Source of the DNA: Pasteurella bettyae CCUG 2042
GTDB lineage: Bacteria > Pseudomonadota > Gammaproteobacteria > Enterobacterales > Pasteurellaceae
Length of the DNA: 64,000 bases
NCBI RefSeq assembly: GCF_000262245.1
Contig: NZ_AJSX01000022.1
Location: forward strand, 40,462 to 104,461
Direction of reading: 5' to 3'
Part shown: piece by piece, positions 28,320-37,616 of the stretch
How the letters are laid out: each line of letters begins with the position of its first letter
Numbering within the stretch: position 1 is the stretch's first letter
Notes under the pieces: generated by a model
Told to the model about the DNA's origin: nothing
What the model saw: only the letters and a program-made list of their open reading frames with translations
The model's database searches: none
Translations under genes and position numbers: made by a program

Positions 28320-30218
28320 ATGGCAAATAATTATTCAGCAGAAGATATTACCGTTCTCAAAGATCTTGAACCAGTTCAGCTTCGTCCTGGTATGTACACT
28401 GATACCACCCGCCCAAATCATTTAGGTCAAGAAGTTATTGATAACAGTGTCGATGAAGCATTAGCAGGTTTTGCAAGCAAAATTGAAGTGATTTTACATA
28501 AAGATCAATCTTTAGAAGTGATTGATAATGGTCGAGGTATGCCTGTAGATATTCACCCAACGGAGAAAGTTTCAGGGATTGAATTAATTCTGTCTAAACT
28601 TCATGCAGGTGGTAAATTCTCTAATAAAAATTATGAATTCTCAGGGGGTTTACATGGCGTGGGAATCTCTGTGGTAAATGCCCTTTCAGAGTTAGTGGAA
28701 GTGATTGTTCGCCGAGATGGGCAAGTGTATAAAATTGTTTTTGCAAACGGTCAGAAAATTGAAGAATTAAATGTGATTGGCACCTGTGGTCGTCGTAATA
28801 CCGGAACCGCAGTTCACTTCAAACCCAATCCAAAATATTTTGATAGCGATAAATTCTCAGTAAGTCGCTTACGCCATTTATTACGAGCAAAAGCGGTTCT
28901 ATGTTCTGGTTTAGAGATCAAATTTGTAGATAAAGTTAATGACACCGAGGAAACCTGGTGTTACCAAGATGGTTTGGCTGATTATCTGACAGAAGCAGTA
29001 AAAAAATATGCAACACTGCCAGAAACCCCATTTATTGGCGAATTTAAGGCGGATAGCGAAGCTGTTAGTTGGGCATTATGCTGGTTGCCAGAAAGTGGTG
29101 AACTGATTGGTGAGAGCTATGTTAACTTAATTCCAACTATTCAAGGTGGTACCCATGTAAATGGTTTACGTCAAGGCTTATTAGATGCAATGCGTGAATT
29201 CTGTGAATTCCGTAATCTGTTGCCTCGAGGCGTAAAATTGGTGGCTGATGACATTTGGGATCGATGCGCTTATGTGCTTTCATTAAAAATGCACGATCCT
29301 CAATTTGCCGGTCAAACTAAAGAACGCCTTTCCTCTCGTCAAAGTGCGGTATTTATTGGAGGAGTTGTTAAAGATGCATTCAGCTTATGGCTCAACCAAA
29401 ATGTTGAGATGGGTCAACAACTAGCTGATTTAGCAATTAATTCCGCCCAACGTCGTTTGCGAGCATCAAAAAAAGTGGTTCGTAAAAAACTTGTGAGTGG
29501 TCCTGCACTTCCGGGTAAATTAGCCGACTGTTCACAACAGGATTTGGATAAAACTGAATTATTCCTCGTAGAAGGGGACTCTGCGGGCGGTTCAGCTAAA
29601 CAAGCTCGTGATCGTGAGTATCAAGCGATATTACCTTTACGTGGAAAAATCTTAAATACATGGGAAGTCTCTTCTGACCAAGTTCTTGGTTCGGAAGAAG
29701 TTCATAATATCGCAGTGGCATTAGGGATCGATCCTGATAGTGATGATTTATCACAATTGCGTTATGGTAAAGTTTGTATTCTTGCGGATGCGGACTCGGA
29801 TGGTTTGCATATTGCTACCCTACTCTGTGCCTTATTCTTACGCCATTTTCCAAAGCTCGTACAAAATGGTCACGTTTATGTGGCAATGCCTCCACTTTAT
29901 CGTATCGACTTAGGAAAAGAGGTTTATTATGCTCTTAATGAAAGTGAAAAAGAAGGCATTTTAGATCGTCTAAAATCTAAACGAGGTAAACCTAATGTAC
30001 AACGTTTTAAAGGTTTGGGCGAAATGAATCCATCACAATTACGTGAAACAACTATGGAACCCAATACTCGCCGATTAGTTCAACTGACTTATGAACAAGA
30101 TGAAAGCAATATGACTGAAACCCTTGAATTAATGGATATGTTATTGGCTAAAAAGCGAGCGGAAGATCGTAAAAACTGGTTACAAACAAAAGGCGACCAA
30201 GTGGATCTCCAAGTTTAA
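28320..30218 (+). CDS. parE: topoisomerase IV subunit B
   Basis: ATPase subunit of topoisomerase IV, which unlinks daughter chromosomes. It has 632 residues, the usual length. The GHKL ATPase domain has EVIDNSVDEALAGFA, VIDNGRGMPVDIHP and GLHGVGISVVNALS. The TOPRIM domain has LFLVEGDSAGGSAKQARDREYQ and the metal-binding DADSDGLHI (the ParE form). It is followed 12 nt later by a nitrite reductase gene and then parC. A paired-uptake-signal terminator lies just upstream. Confidence 0.97.
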   Translation: MANNYSAEDITVLKDLEPVQLRPGMYTDTTRPNHLGQEVIDNSVDEALAGFASKIEVILHKDQSLEVIDNGRGMPVDIHPTEKVSGIELILSKLHAGGKFSNKNYEFSGGLHGVGISVVNALSELVEVIVRRDGQVYKIVFANGQKIEELNVIGTCGRRNTGTAVHFKPNPKYFDSDKFSVSRLRHLLRAKAVLCSGLEIKFVDKVNDTEETWCYQDGLADYLTEAVKKYATLPETPFIGEFKADSEAVSWALCWLPESGELIGESYVNLIPTIQGGTHVNGLRQGLLDAMREFCEFRNLLPRGVKLVADDIWDRCAYVLSLKMHDPQFAGQTKERLSSRQSAVFIGGVVKDAFSLWLNQNVEMGQQLADLAINSAQRRLRASKKVVRKKLVSGPALPGKLADCSQQDLDKTELFLVEGDSAGGSAKQARDREYQAILPLRGKILNTWEVSSDQVLGSEEVHNIAVALGIDPDSDDLSQLRYGKVCILADADSDGLHIATLLCALFLRHFPKLVQNGHVYVAMPPLYRIDLGKEVYYALNESEKEGILDRLKSKRGKPNVQRFKGLGEMNPSQLRETTMEPNTRRLVQLTYEQDESNMTETLELMDMLLAKKRAEDRKNWLQTKGDQVDLQV

Positions 30219-30230
30219 GTTGAAGGAAAA

Positions 30231-31325
30231 ATGATGAAAAAAACATTTTTAGCACTTTTATTAAGTAGTACATTAGTATTTTCAAATACTCTTTTGGCAG
30301 AGGAAAATTCTAATAAAATTTCGGCAAAAACAACCGCACTTTCAGCAGAATTACCTATCGTCAACGCTGAATTAACTTTTGCTCCAAATGTGCCTAAACC
30401 TATTACACGTAAAACACTAGCTCGTGTTGTGGTTAACTTAACCGCATTAGAAAAAGTAGATGAAATTGCTACTGGTGTTAAAACTAAATTCTGGACCTTC
30501 AATGGCGGCGTTCCTGGTCCATTTATTCGGGTGCGTGAAGGTGATCAAGTAGAAGTTCACCTATCAAACTCGGCTAATGCTCGTATGCCACATGCCTTAG
30601 ATTTTCATTCTTCTGCGGCACCTGAAGGTGGAGCTCAAGCAAGCTTAACTAACCCAGGTGAAACTACCACCTTTGCTTTTAAAGCGTTAACTCCAGGTCT
30701 TTATTTATATCATTGTGGTGCAGATCCTGTGGCATTACATATTGGTAAAGGAATGTATGGTTTAATGCTAGTTGAACCTAAAGATGGTTTAAGCCCTGTA
30801 GATAAAGAATTCTATATTATGCAAAGCGAACTCTATCTGTCTGAAGGAAAAAATAAACAAGATATTTATATCTTTGATATGAATAAAGCTGAATATGAAT
30901 TACCTGATTATGTGGTCTTCAATGGTAAAGTAAATTCGATGATGGGTGACAATGCACTAAAAACCAAAACTGGTGAAAAGATTCGTTTATATTTAGGTAA
31001 TGCTGGCCCTAATAAAATTTCTTCATTCCATGTGATTGGTAAAAACTTTGATACTGTTTATGTGGAAGGTGGCTCGCTACAAAATCATCATGTACAAACC
31101 GCTTTAATTCCTTCTGGTAGTGCATTAATGGCAGAATTAAAAATTGATGTTCCAGGGCAATACCCTTTTATTGATCATTCAATTTTTAGAGCCTTGAAAG
31201 GCGCAAAAGGCATGTTTGTGGTTGAAGGCCCAGAAAATCCTGAAGTTTTCCAAGGCAAAATCAAAACAGAAAAATATACTGAAACCAATAAAGATGCCGA
31301 TGTAGATACCGGTTATAGTCATTAA
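30231..31325 (+). CDS. nirK: copper-containing nitrite reductase (NirK/AniA type)
   Basis: Periplasmic trimeric enzyme that reduces nitrite to nitric oxide. It has 364 residues. A Sec signal peptide ends near LLA (residue 23), so unlike Neisseria AniA it is not a lipoprotein. Two cupredoxin domains are present. All expected ligands are visible: type 1 copper H121, C162, H170, M175; type 2 copper H126, H161, H316; catalytic D124 and H267, in MPHALDFH, YHCGADPVALHIGKGM, SSFHVIG and IDHSIFRA. It lies 12 nt after parE and 47 nt before parC with no promoter I can see, so it is probably read with the topoisomerase genes. It starts at the ATG at 30231 or the next one at 30234, which is better spaced from AAGGA. 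Confidence 0.92.
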   Translation: MMKKTFLALLLSSTLVFSNTLLAEENSNKISAKTTALSAELPIVNAELTFAPNVPKPITRKTLARVVVNLTALEKVDEIATGVKTKFWTFNGGVPGPFIRVREGDQVEVHLSNSANARMPHALDFHSSAAPEGGAQASLTNPGETTTFAFKALTPGLYLYHCGADPVALHIGKGMYGLMLVEPKDGLSPVDKEFYIMQSELYLSEGKNKQDIYIFDMNKAEYELPDYVVFNGKVNSMMGDNALKTKTGEKIRLYLGNAGPNKISSFHVIGKNFDTVYVEGGSLQNHHVQTALIPSGSALMAELKIDVPGQYPFIDHSIFRALKGAKGMFVVEGPENPEVFQGKIKTEKYTETNKDADVDTGYSH

Positions 31326-31372
31326 AATTTTTAGAAAAATTACCGCACTTTTGTGCATAAAAGATAAACATT

Positions 31373-33628
31373 ATGTCTGAAATTAATTATGAAGGTATTG
31401 AACAAATGCCTCTCCGCACTTTTACTGAAAGTGCCTACTTAAATTACTCAATGTATGTCATCATGGACCGTGCATTACCTTTTATCGGTGATGGATTAAA
31501 ACCTGTTCAACGACGTATTGTCTATGCCATGTCTGAACTTGGTTTAAATGCTGCTGCTAAATATAAAAAATCAGCTCGTACGGTGGGGGATGTATTAGGT
31601 AAATTTCATCCTCATGGAGACACTGCCTGTTACGAAGCGATGGTGTTAATGGCTCAACCTTTCTCTTATCGCTATCCATTAGTGGATGGTCAAGGGAACT
31701 GGGGAGCACCTGATGATCCCAAATCCTTCGCAGCAATGCGTTATACAGAATCTCGTTTATCTAAATTCTCTGAATTATTATTAGGAGAATTAGGTCAAGG
31801 TACTGTAGATTATCAACCAAACTTTGACGGCACGATTGCTGAACCTCAATATTTACCTGCTCGCTTACCACATATTTTATTAAATGGTACAACAGGTATT
31901 GCTGTAGGCATGGCGACAGATATTCCACCACATAACATTAATGAAATTGCTAATGCAGCAGTGATGTTATTAGATAGTCCCAAAACTACTTTAGATGATA
32001 TTCTTACAGTAGTTCAAGGCCCAGACTTTCCAACTGAAGCAGAAATTATTTCACCAAAAGATGAAATTCGTAAGATCTACGAAAATGGTCGTGGATCCAT
32101 AAAAATGCGTGCGGTTTGGAAAAAAGAAGAAGGTGAAATTATCATCACTGCTCTACCTCATCAATCTTCTCCATCAAAAGTCATTGCGCAAATAGCAGAA
32201 CAAATGACAGCGAAAAAACTCCCTATGGTAGAAGACATTCGTGATGAAGCAGATCATGAAAATCCTGTTCGTATCGTATTAGTGCCTCGTTCTAATCGTG
32301 TAGATACTGATTCACTAATGGCTCATTTATTTGCCACTACAGATTTAGAAAAAAATTACCGCGTTAATATGAACATGCTAGGTTTAGATCGTAAACCTGC
32401 GGTTAAAAATTTGCTAGAAATTCTAACTGAATGGCTTACATTCCGTCGCACAACAGTCACTCGTCGTTTACAATATCGTTTAGATAAGGTACTTTCCCGC
32501 TTACATATTTTAGAAGGGTTGATGATATCTTATCTAAATATTGATGAGGTCATTCATATTATTCGTAATGAAGATGAACCCAAACCTGTCTTAATGACAC
32601 GTTTTAACTTAAGTGATGAACAAGCGGAAGCTATTCTAAATTTACGTTTACGTCACTTAGCTAAATTAGAAGAGCATGAACTACAAGCTGAAAAAACTCA
32701 ATTGGAAGAAGAGCGCCATTATTTAGAACAAATCCTTGGTTCTGAACGTCGTTTAAATAGCTTAATTAAGAAAGAAATTCAGCAAGATGCAAAAATCTAT
32801 GAAAGTCCTCGTCGTTCCCCAATAGTGGAACGTGCTGAAGCAAAAGCAATCTCTGAAAGTGATATGATTCCAGCGGAACCTGTGACCGTCATTCTTTCTG
32901 AAATGGGTTGGGTGCGTTGTGCAAAAGGTCATGATATTGATGCAACCTCTTTAAGCTATAAAGCAGGTGATAAATATCTTGCTCATGCTTATGGTAAATC
33001 TAGCCAGCCTGTGGTTTTTATTGATAGTACTGGTCGTAGTTATGCACTAGATCCACTTTCATTACCATCTGCTCGTTCACAAGGTGAGCCATTAACAGGC
33101 AAGCTCACGCTATCAGCAGGGGCAACTATTGAACAACTGCTAATTGAAAATGACAGCCAAGCGCTATTGATGGCATCTGATGCTGGTTATGGTTTTATTT
33201 GTAAATTTGAAGATTTAGTAGCACGTAATAAAGCTGGTAAAGCAGTAATTAGTTTGCCTGAAAATGCGAAAGTGTTACCTCCGAAAACAATTCAAGATGA
33301 GAATGCATTATTAGTCGCATTAACTGCTGCAGGACGTATGTTAATCTTCCCTGTTAAAGATTTACCTTCATTATCTAAAGGTAAAGGAAATAAAATTATT
33401 ACTATTCCAGCGGCGGCAGCGAAAGAACGTAGTGATTTCTTAGTTAAAATTCTATTAATCTCTGAAAATGCAAGTTTAATCTTCCTCTCAGGTAAACGTA
33501 AAATTACTTTAAAACCTGAAGATCTACAAAAGTTTCGAGCTGAACGAGGTCGTAAAGGTACACAGCTTCCTCGAGGTTTACACAGTGGTGTCGATATTGA
33601 GGTTATTGAGCCTGAGACTACAATATAA
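31373..33628 (+). CDS. parC: topoisomerase IV subunit A
   Basis: DNA-cleaving subunit of topoisomerase IV. It has 751 residues. The catalytic Tyr is in the GyrA/ParC-type motif [15 protein letters not shown]. The GyrA-like winged-helix and tower regions and a five- to six-blade C-terminal domain follow. In the quinolone-resistance region the sequence is [12 protein letters not shown]: Thr84 stands where many relatives have Ser, and Glu88 is kept. It is preceded by an uptake signal and by nirK. A bidirectional terminator follows. Confidence 0.96.
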   Translation: MSEINYEGIEQMPLRTFTESAYLNYSMYVIMDRALPFIGDGLKPVQRRIVYAMSELGLNAAAKYKKSARTVGDVLGKFHPHGDTACYEAMVLMAQPFSYRYPLVDGQGNWGAPDDPKSFAAMRYTESRLSKFSELLLGELGQGTVDYQPNFDGTIAEPQYLPARLPHILLNGTTGIAVGMATDIPPHNINEIANAAVMLLDSPKTTLDDILTVVQGPDFPTEAEIISPKDEIRKIYENGRGSIKMRAVWKKEEGEIIITALPHQSSPSKVIAQIAEQMTAKKLPMVEDIRDEADHENPVRIVLVPRSNRVDTDSLMAHLFATTDLEKNYRVNMNMLGLDRKPAVKNLLEILTEWLTFRRTTVTRRLQYRLDKVLSRLHILEGLMISYLNIDEVIHIIRNEDEPKPVLMTRFNLSDEQAEAILNLRLRHLAKLEEHELQAEKTQLEEERHYLEQILGSERRLNSLIKKEIQQDAKIYESPRRSPIVERAEAKAISESDMIPAEPVTVILSEMGWVRCAKGHDIDATSLSYKAGDKYLAHAYGKSSQPVVFIDSTGRSYALDPLSLPSARSQGEPLTGKLTLSAGATIEQLLIENDSQALLMASDAGYGFICKFEDLVARNKAGKAVISLPENAKVLPPKTIQDENALLVALTAAGRMLIFPVKDLPSLSKGKGNKIITIPAAAAKERSDFLVKILLISENASLIFLSGKRKITLKPEDLQKFRAERGRKGTQLPRGLHSGVDIEVIEPETTI

Positions 33629-33633
33629 ATATC

Positions 33634-33668
33634 AATAAACCCTGTCTATCATATCGGCAGGGTTTATT
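33634..33668. terminator. bidirectional terminator between parC and the lysR gene
   Basis: Perfect 11-bp stem AATAAACCCTG (33634-33644) / CAGGGTTTATT (33658-33668) with a 13-nt loop. It lies between the convergent ends of parC and the LysR gene. Confidence 0.75.
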
Positions 33669-33679
33669 CATATAATTGA

Positions 33680-34585
33680 TTATTTTATCATTGTTCTAAT
33701 TGATTCCATTCCTTTTAGAAATTCCCAGAATTGTTCTGCATAACTATTTAATCGGGTATTCATACGATATACATAACCTTTTATAGGAATACTCATCTCT
33801 TTATCATTCAAAATCATTAATTTCCCATCTTTTAGCTCATTAATAATTGAATATTCGGGTAACCATGCAATACCTTGTCCATTTAATACCATATTTTTCA
33901 GTAACTCTGACATCGACGAAATAAATTTTGTCTGTAAATTTAATTGAGGATATTGCACTAACTTACGATTGACTAATCGTCCCATATAAGAATCTAATGT
34001 GTAATTAAGTAAAGGTAAATGCGCATCATCTAAGCTAAATAATGGATTACCAAAGGCATCCTTTAATGTTACAGGATAAATTTTTGACTCCAAAATTTCA
34101 GTGTATAAAAAAGGTTCTTGCAACAATTTTTCATCATAAAAAGAAAAAATAAAATCACATTTTCCATCAAGTAAGGTAATGATTGTTTCATCCACATCAA
34201 TAGATTCGACTAAATAAATAAACTTATCACTTTGTAATGAAAGTTTTTGAATTAATTTAGGCATAATAGATAAAGATAAAGAATGTGCTGCTGCAAATTT
34301 TATATTAGGAGAATTACTTCGGTGCCCTAATAATTCATCCAAATTTAGTTGTAACTGTCGCAAAATATTACGAGCTTGAGAATGAAATAACTTGCCTTCT
34401 TCTGTAAGCTGTAAAGGAGTAACCAACCGATTAAATAATTTCACCCCTAATGATTCTTCTAATGCTAATATTCTTCGACTAAATGCTGATTGAGATAAAT
34501 TTCTCGCTTCTGCAGCTTGTGAAAAATTACGATAGGCTTCTAAAGTAAGAAAATCATCTAACCATTTTGTTTCAATATTATTCAT
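33680..34585 (-). CDS. LysR-family transcriptional regulator
   Basis: 301-residue LysR-type regulator. The N-terminal winged helix-turn-helix reads WLDDFLTLEAYRNFSQAAEA then RNLSQSAFSRRILALEESLG, the standard LTTR motif. The C-terminal effector domain begins around residue 95. It is transcribed away from an aspartate racemase and a DcuA-type transporter across a 228-bp gap with repeated TTTTGCA motifs. The usual LTTR logic makes it the activator of that pair, perhaps responding to aspartate or a C4-dicarboxylate. The specific ligand is not readable from the sequence. Confidence 0.92.
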   Translation of the reverse strand: MNNIETKWLDDFLTLEAYRNFSQAAEARNLSQSAFSRRILALEESLGVKLFNRLVTPLQLTEEGKLFHSQARNILRQLQLNLDELLGHRSNSPNIKFAAAHSLSLSIMPKLIQKLSLQSDKFIYLVESIDVDETIITLLDGKCDFIFSFYDEKLLQEPFLYTEILESKIYPVTLKDAFGNPLFSLDDAHLPLLNYTLDSYMGRLVNRKLVQYPQLNLQTKFISSMSELLKNMVLNGQGIAWLPEYSIINELKDGKLMILNDKEMSIPIKGYVYRMNTRLNSYAEQFWEFLKGMESIRTMIK

Positions 34586-34607
34586 TTTTACCTCTACTCA
34601 ATGCATA

Positions 34608-34752
34608 TTTTGCAACACGAAGTTGTTTTTTGCATAATAACTCTTTATAAGCAATTGTGCAATTACTTGATTTTATATAGAAAATTATAATTTATTTAAA
34701 ATTAAATCGTTTTTTTGCATAATGCAAAGAAATTTTGCATTTATTTTTTGCA
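34608..34752. promoter_or_regulatory. cluster of five TTTTGCA repeats in the lysR-racemase gap
   Basis: TTTTGCA occurs at 34608, 34628, 34713, 34733 and 34746. The first two and the third and fourth are each exactly 20 bp apart. The copy at 34713 is half of a near-perfect palindrome TTTGCAT-A-ATGCAAA. Two pairs on the same helical face fit binding of a LysR tetramer. The gap also contains the promoters of both genes, not resolved here. Confidence 0.5.
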
Positions 34753-34813
34753 TAAGTATTCGCTATAAAAGGCACATCATATGGCAATATTATTAAACAA
34801 AGGAGTGCTAACT

Positions 34814-35506
34814 ATGGCCAAAAAAATCATTGGTATTTTAGGTGGAATGGGGCCTGCCGCAACAATGGATATGTTCCAAAAATTTATTCAGCTTACCCCT
34901 GCAACTTGTGATCAAGAACATATACCTCTTTTAATTTCTTCTATTCCTGATATTCCTGATAGAACCACATGTATTTTACATAATGGTGCGAATCCAGGTC
35001 CTATACTCATAGAACAAGCAAAACGTTTAGAAAGTGCGGGGGCAAATTGTATTATTATTGCCTGTAACACTGCGCATAATTGGTTTGATGAAATTCATAA
35101 ACAAGTTAATGTTGAAATGATCAGCATGATCGAAAGTACTGCTGATGCAGCTGTTTCAACAGGTAAAAAGCGAATTGGTATTCTTGCCACAGATGCTACT
35201 TTAGAAACTGGATTATATAAGAAAAAAATTGAAGAGTTTAACTTGGATTATATTGCTCCAGATCCTGATAGCCAAACACAAGTCATGCATAGTATTTATC
35301 TTTACAAAGCAGGAAAAATTGCTGAATCAACTGAAATTATGATGAAACAAAAAGATGCCTTAATAAAGAAAGGTGCTGAAATTATCATTCTAGGCTGTAC
35401 GGAAGTTCCAATGATTTTAATGACAGATATCAATATTTCGCCAGAATTATATGTAGATTCTACGTTATGCTTAGTGAAATCAGCTATAAACTGGTATAGA
35501 ATGTGA
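34814..35506 (+). CDS. aspartate/glutamate racemase family protein
   Basis: Cofactor-independent racemase of the Asp/Glu superfamily, probably interconverting L- and D-aspartate. It has 230 residues. N-terminal KIIGILGGMGPAATMDMF is the family signature. The two catalytic cysteines are in IIACNTAHNWFDE and ILGCTEVPMIL. The ATG at 34814 follows AAAGGAG at good spacing; an upstream ATG at 34781 has a weaker context. The next gene 36 nt downstream encodes a DcuA-type transporter, which supports an aspartate-related role. YgeA/RacX-type broad specificity cannot be excluded. Confidence 0.88.
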   Translation: MAKKIIGILGGMGPAATMDMFQKFIQLTPATCDQEHIPLLISSIPDIPDRTTCILHNGANPGPILIEQAKRLESAGANCIIIACNTAHNWFDEIHKQVNVEMISMIESTADAAVSTGKKRIGILATDATLETGLYKKKIEEFNLDYIAPDPDSQTQVMHSIYLYKAGKIAESTEIMMKQKDALIKKGAEIIILGCTEVPMILMTDINISPELYVDSTLCLVKSAINWYRM

Positions 35507-35542
35507 CGCTTTTCTAAACAAAATAATAAAAAGGAGTTATCT

Positions 35543-36850
35543 ATGATTTGGGTAGAAATATTTGTGGTACTTGGTGCTATTTTTATGGGATTGAGATCAG
35601 GGGGAATTGGTATAGGTCTATGGGGTGGTTTAGGACTCGCTATTCTCACCTTAGGTCTTGGTCTTCCTGTAGGAAGCATCCCTGTTGATGTTATTCTCAT
35701 TATTATGACGGTTGTTCTTTCTGCTGCAACGTTACAGGCTTGTGGTGGTATGGATTTAATTGTTCAATATGCAGCAAAATTAATGCGGAAAAATCCCAAA
35801 TACATTACCTTCATTGCCCCTGCAATTACATGGTTGATGACAATCATGGCAGGAACTGGATTTATCGTTTTCTCTACACTACCTGTTATTGCTGAAATTT
35901 CTCGAGAAAGTGGTGTTCGTCCATCTAAACCATTAGCTGCTTCTGTCGTTTCATCACAAATGGCTGTTGCGGGCTCACCACTTAGTGCAGCAATGGCAGC
36001 CATGGTTAGTGTGATGGAAAATAATGGCGTAACGTTCTTTCAAGTAATGGCTGTATGTATTCCAGTTTCATTTGTTGCCTCGATGGTGGCTGCATTCATC
36101 TCTTCTTTACAAGGTTGTGAATTAAAAGACGATAAAATTTATTTAGAACGCTTACAAGCGGGACTTGTCACAAAATCTGAAACTAAAAAAGATACTGTCT
36201 TTGGAAGTGGCTCAAAATTATCTGTAATTATATTCTTACTAGCAACTATTTTGATCGTTTTAATTGCCGCTGTACCAGGATTAAAACCTGTATATGAAAA
36301 TGGTAAATCATTAAGTTCTCGAGATCTTATTATTATCGTCATGTTAGCATCAGCGTGCTTAATGTTATTATTTGGAAAAATTAAACCTGACGCAATCACA
36401 ACAAGTTCTATTTTCCGTTCAGGTATGACATCCGTTGCGGTTATTATTGGTATTGTAACTTTAGGAACAACATTTGTTGACTACCATTTACCTGAAATCA
36501 AGGCCGCGGCTGGTGATGTATTGACGGCTTACCCATTATTACTCGCACCAGTTCTTTTCTTAACTTGCGCATTGTTGTATTCTCAAGGTTCAACTGCACC
36601 ATTAATTATTCCTTTAGCTGTTGCTTTAGGCGTTCCAAATTGGACAGTATTAGCTTCATTTATTGCAGTAACTGGTATTTTTATTCTTCCAACTTATCCT
36701 ACAAGTTTGGCAGCTATGGAAATCGATACCACAGGATCAACCCGAGCAGGTAAATATCTCGTTGATCATCCATTCTTCTTACCTGCCTTAATTGGGGTTG
36801 CAGCTGGAGTGGGATTTGGTTTTGTTATTGCGCCAATGATTGTTGCATAA
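35543..36850 (+). CDS. dcuA: anaerobic C4-dicarboxylate/aspartate transporter (DcuA type)
   Basis: Inner-membrane exchanger for aspartate, fumarate, malate and succinate in fumarate respiration. It has 435 residues with 10-12 predicted helices. Family stretches include RSGGIGIGLWGGLGL, RKNPKYITFIAPAITW, AGTGFIVFSTLPVIAE, SSQMAVAGSPLSAAM and LYSQGSTAPLIIPLA. Near the C-terminus LPTYPTSLAAMEIDTTGSTR matches the Dcu pattern. It is closer to DcuA than to DcuC. It is paired with an aspartate racemase and a divergent LysR gene, so the module may import D- or L-aspartate. A strong terminator follows. Confidence 0.88.
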   Translation: MIWVEIFVVLGAIFMGLRSGGIGIGLWGGLGLAILTLGLGLPVGSIPVDVILIIMTVVLSAATLQACGGMDLIVQYAAKLMRKNPKYITFIAPAITWLMTIMAGTGFIVFSTLPVIAEISRESGVRPSKPLAASVVSSQMAVAGSPLSAAMAAMVSVMENNGVTFFQVMAVCIPVSFVASMVAAFISSLQGCELKDDKIYLERLQAGLVTKSETKKDTVFGSGSKLSVIIFLLATILIVLIAAVPGLKPVYENGKSLSSRDLIIIVMLASACLMLLFGKIKPDAITTSSIFRSGMTSVAVIIGIVTLGTTFVDYHLPEIKAAAGDVLTAYPLLLAPVLFLTCALLYSQGSTAPLIIPLAVALGVPNWTVLASFIAVTGIFILPTYPTSLAAMEIDTTGSTRAGKYLVDHPFFLPALIGVAAGVGFGFVIAPMIVA

Positions 36851-36872
36851 AATTTATATTCATGAGATAAAA

Positions 36873-36899
36873 AAGCCGAACTATCAGTTCGGCTTTTTC
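36873..36899. terminator. terminator of dcuA (bidirectional)
   Basis: Perfect 10-bp stem AAGCCGAACT (36873-36882) / AGTTCGGCTT (36886-36895) with loop ATC, then TTTTT. A-rich flanks on the left also give T on the minus strand, where the Sel1-repeat gene ends at 36911. Confidence 0.85.
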
Positions 36900-36910
36900 T
36901 ATTACAACAC

Positions 36911-37609
36911 TTAATTTTCTAATGCAGATAAACGTTCCTGAGCGTATCTTGCTATCTTATCATTCGCTTTTAATGTCGCTTGGTACCAATAAATTGCTTG
37001 TTTTTTATCTTTTACCGTACCTTCCCCTTTTTCGTACATCATACCTAATTTAAACTGTGCTTCACTTACCCCTTTCATTGCGGCACGTTCAAACCATAAG
37101 AAAGAAGCATGCAAATCCTTTTGCATATAATAAGCATTTCCTAAAGCTAACATAGCACTAGGATAATTCACTTTACCTGCTTGTTCTAAAATCTTAATAG
37201 CATGCTTAATATCTTTTTTTACTCCTGCTCCATCAAGATACATTAACCCAATATAAGTAATTGCTTTAGCACTACCCTGTGCGCCTGCCTCATTAAACCA
37301 CCAATAGGCTTGATAAAGATCTTTTTCTACATAACGACCAGAAAAATACATGATGCCTAAGTTGACTTGAGCAATTGCATTACCTTTCTGAGCTAATGGT
37401 AACAATAATTCATATACTTGCTTCCAATCGCCTTTATCCGCAGCTATTTGTGCCTGATCTTGAATCTGCTCATCTGTCAGCCTTTCTGAAAGGTGATTGA
37501 TTACATTAGAAGGCTTAGCTAAATTGCTTGAAATTTCCTCTACAGCTAATAACTGAGTAGAAATACTGGCAAATAATAATGCAATACATAACTTATATTT
37601 TAATTTCAT
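36911..37609 (-). CDS. Sel1-repeat (TPR-like) secreted protein
   Basis: A periplasmic protein of about 232 residues from the ATG at 37609 (MKLKYKLCIALLF...). A signal peptide ends near TQLLA. The rest carries tandem Sel1-like repeats, for example GNAIAQVNLGIMYFSGRYVE, then GSAKAITYIGLMYLDGAGVK and GVSEAQFKLGMMYEKGEGTV, each with the A-x-x-x-L-G-x-M-Y pattern and a G/A-rich turn. Such proteins act as interaction scaffolds; the partner is unknown. Its start lies 8 nt after the stop of the YwiC-like gene, so the two form an operon. A longer reading start (37672) would overlap that gene and break the signal peptide. Confidence 0.85.
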   Translation of the reverse strand: MKLKYKLCIALLFASISTQLLAVEEISSNLAKPSNVINHLSERLTDEQIQDQAQIAADKGDWKQVYELLLPLAQKGNAIAQVNLGIMYFSGRYVEKDLYQAYWWFNEAGAQGSAKAITYIGLMYLDGAGVKKDIKHAIKILEQAGKVNYPSAMLALGNAYYMQKDLHASFLWFERAAMKGVSEAQFKLGMMYEKGEGTVKDKKQAIYWYQATLKANDKIARYAQERLSALEN

Positions 37610-37616
37610 ATCAACT

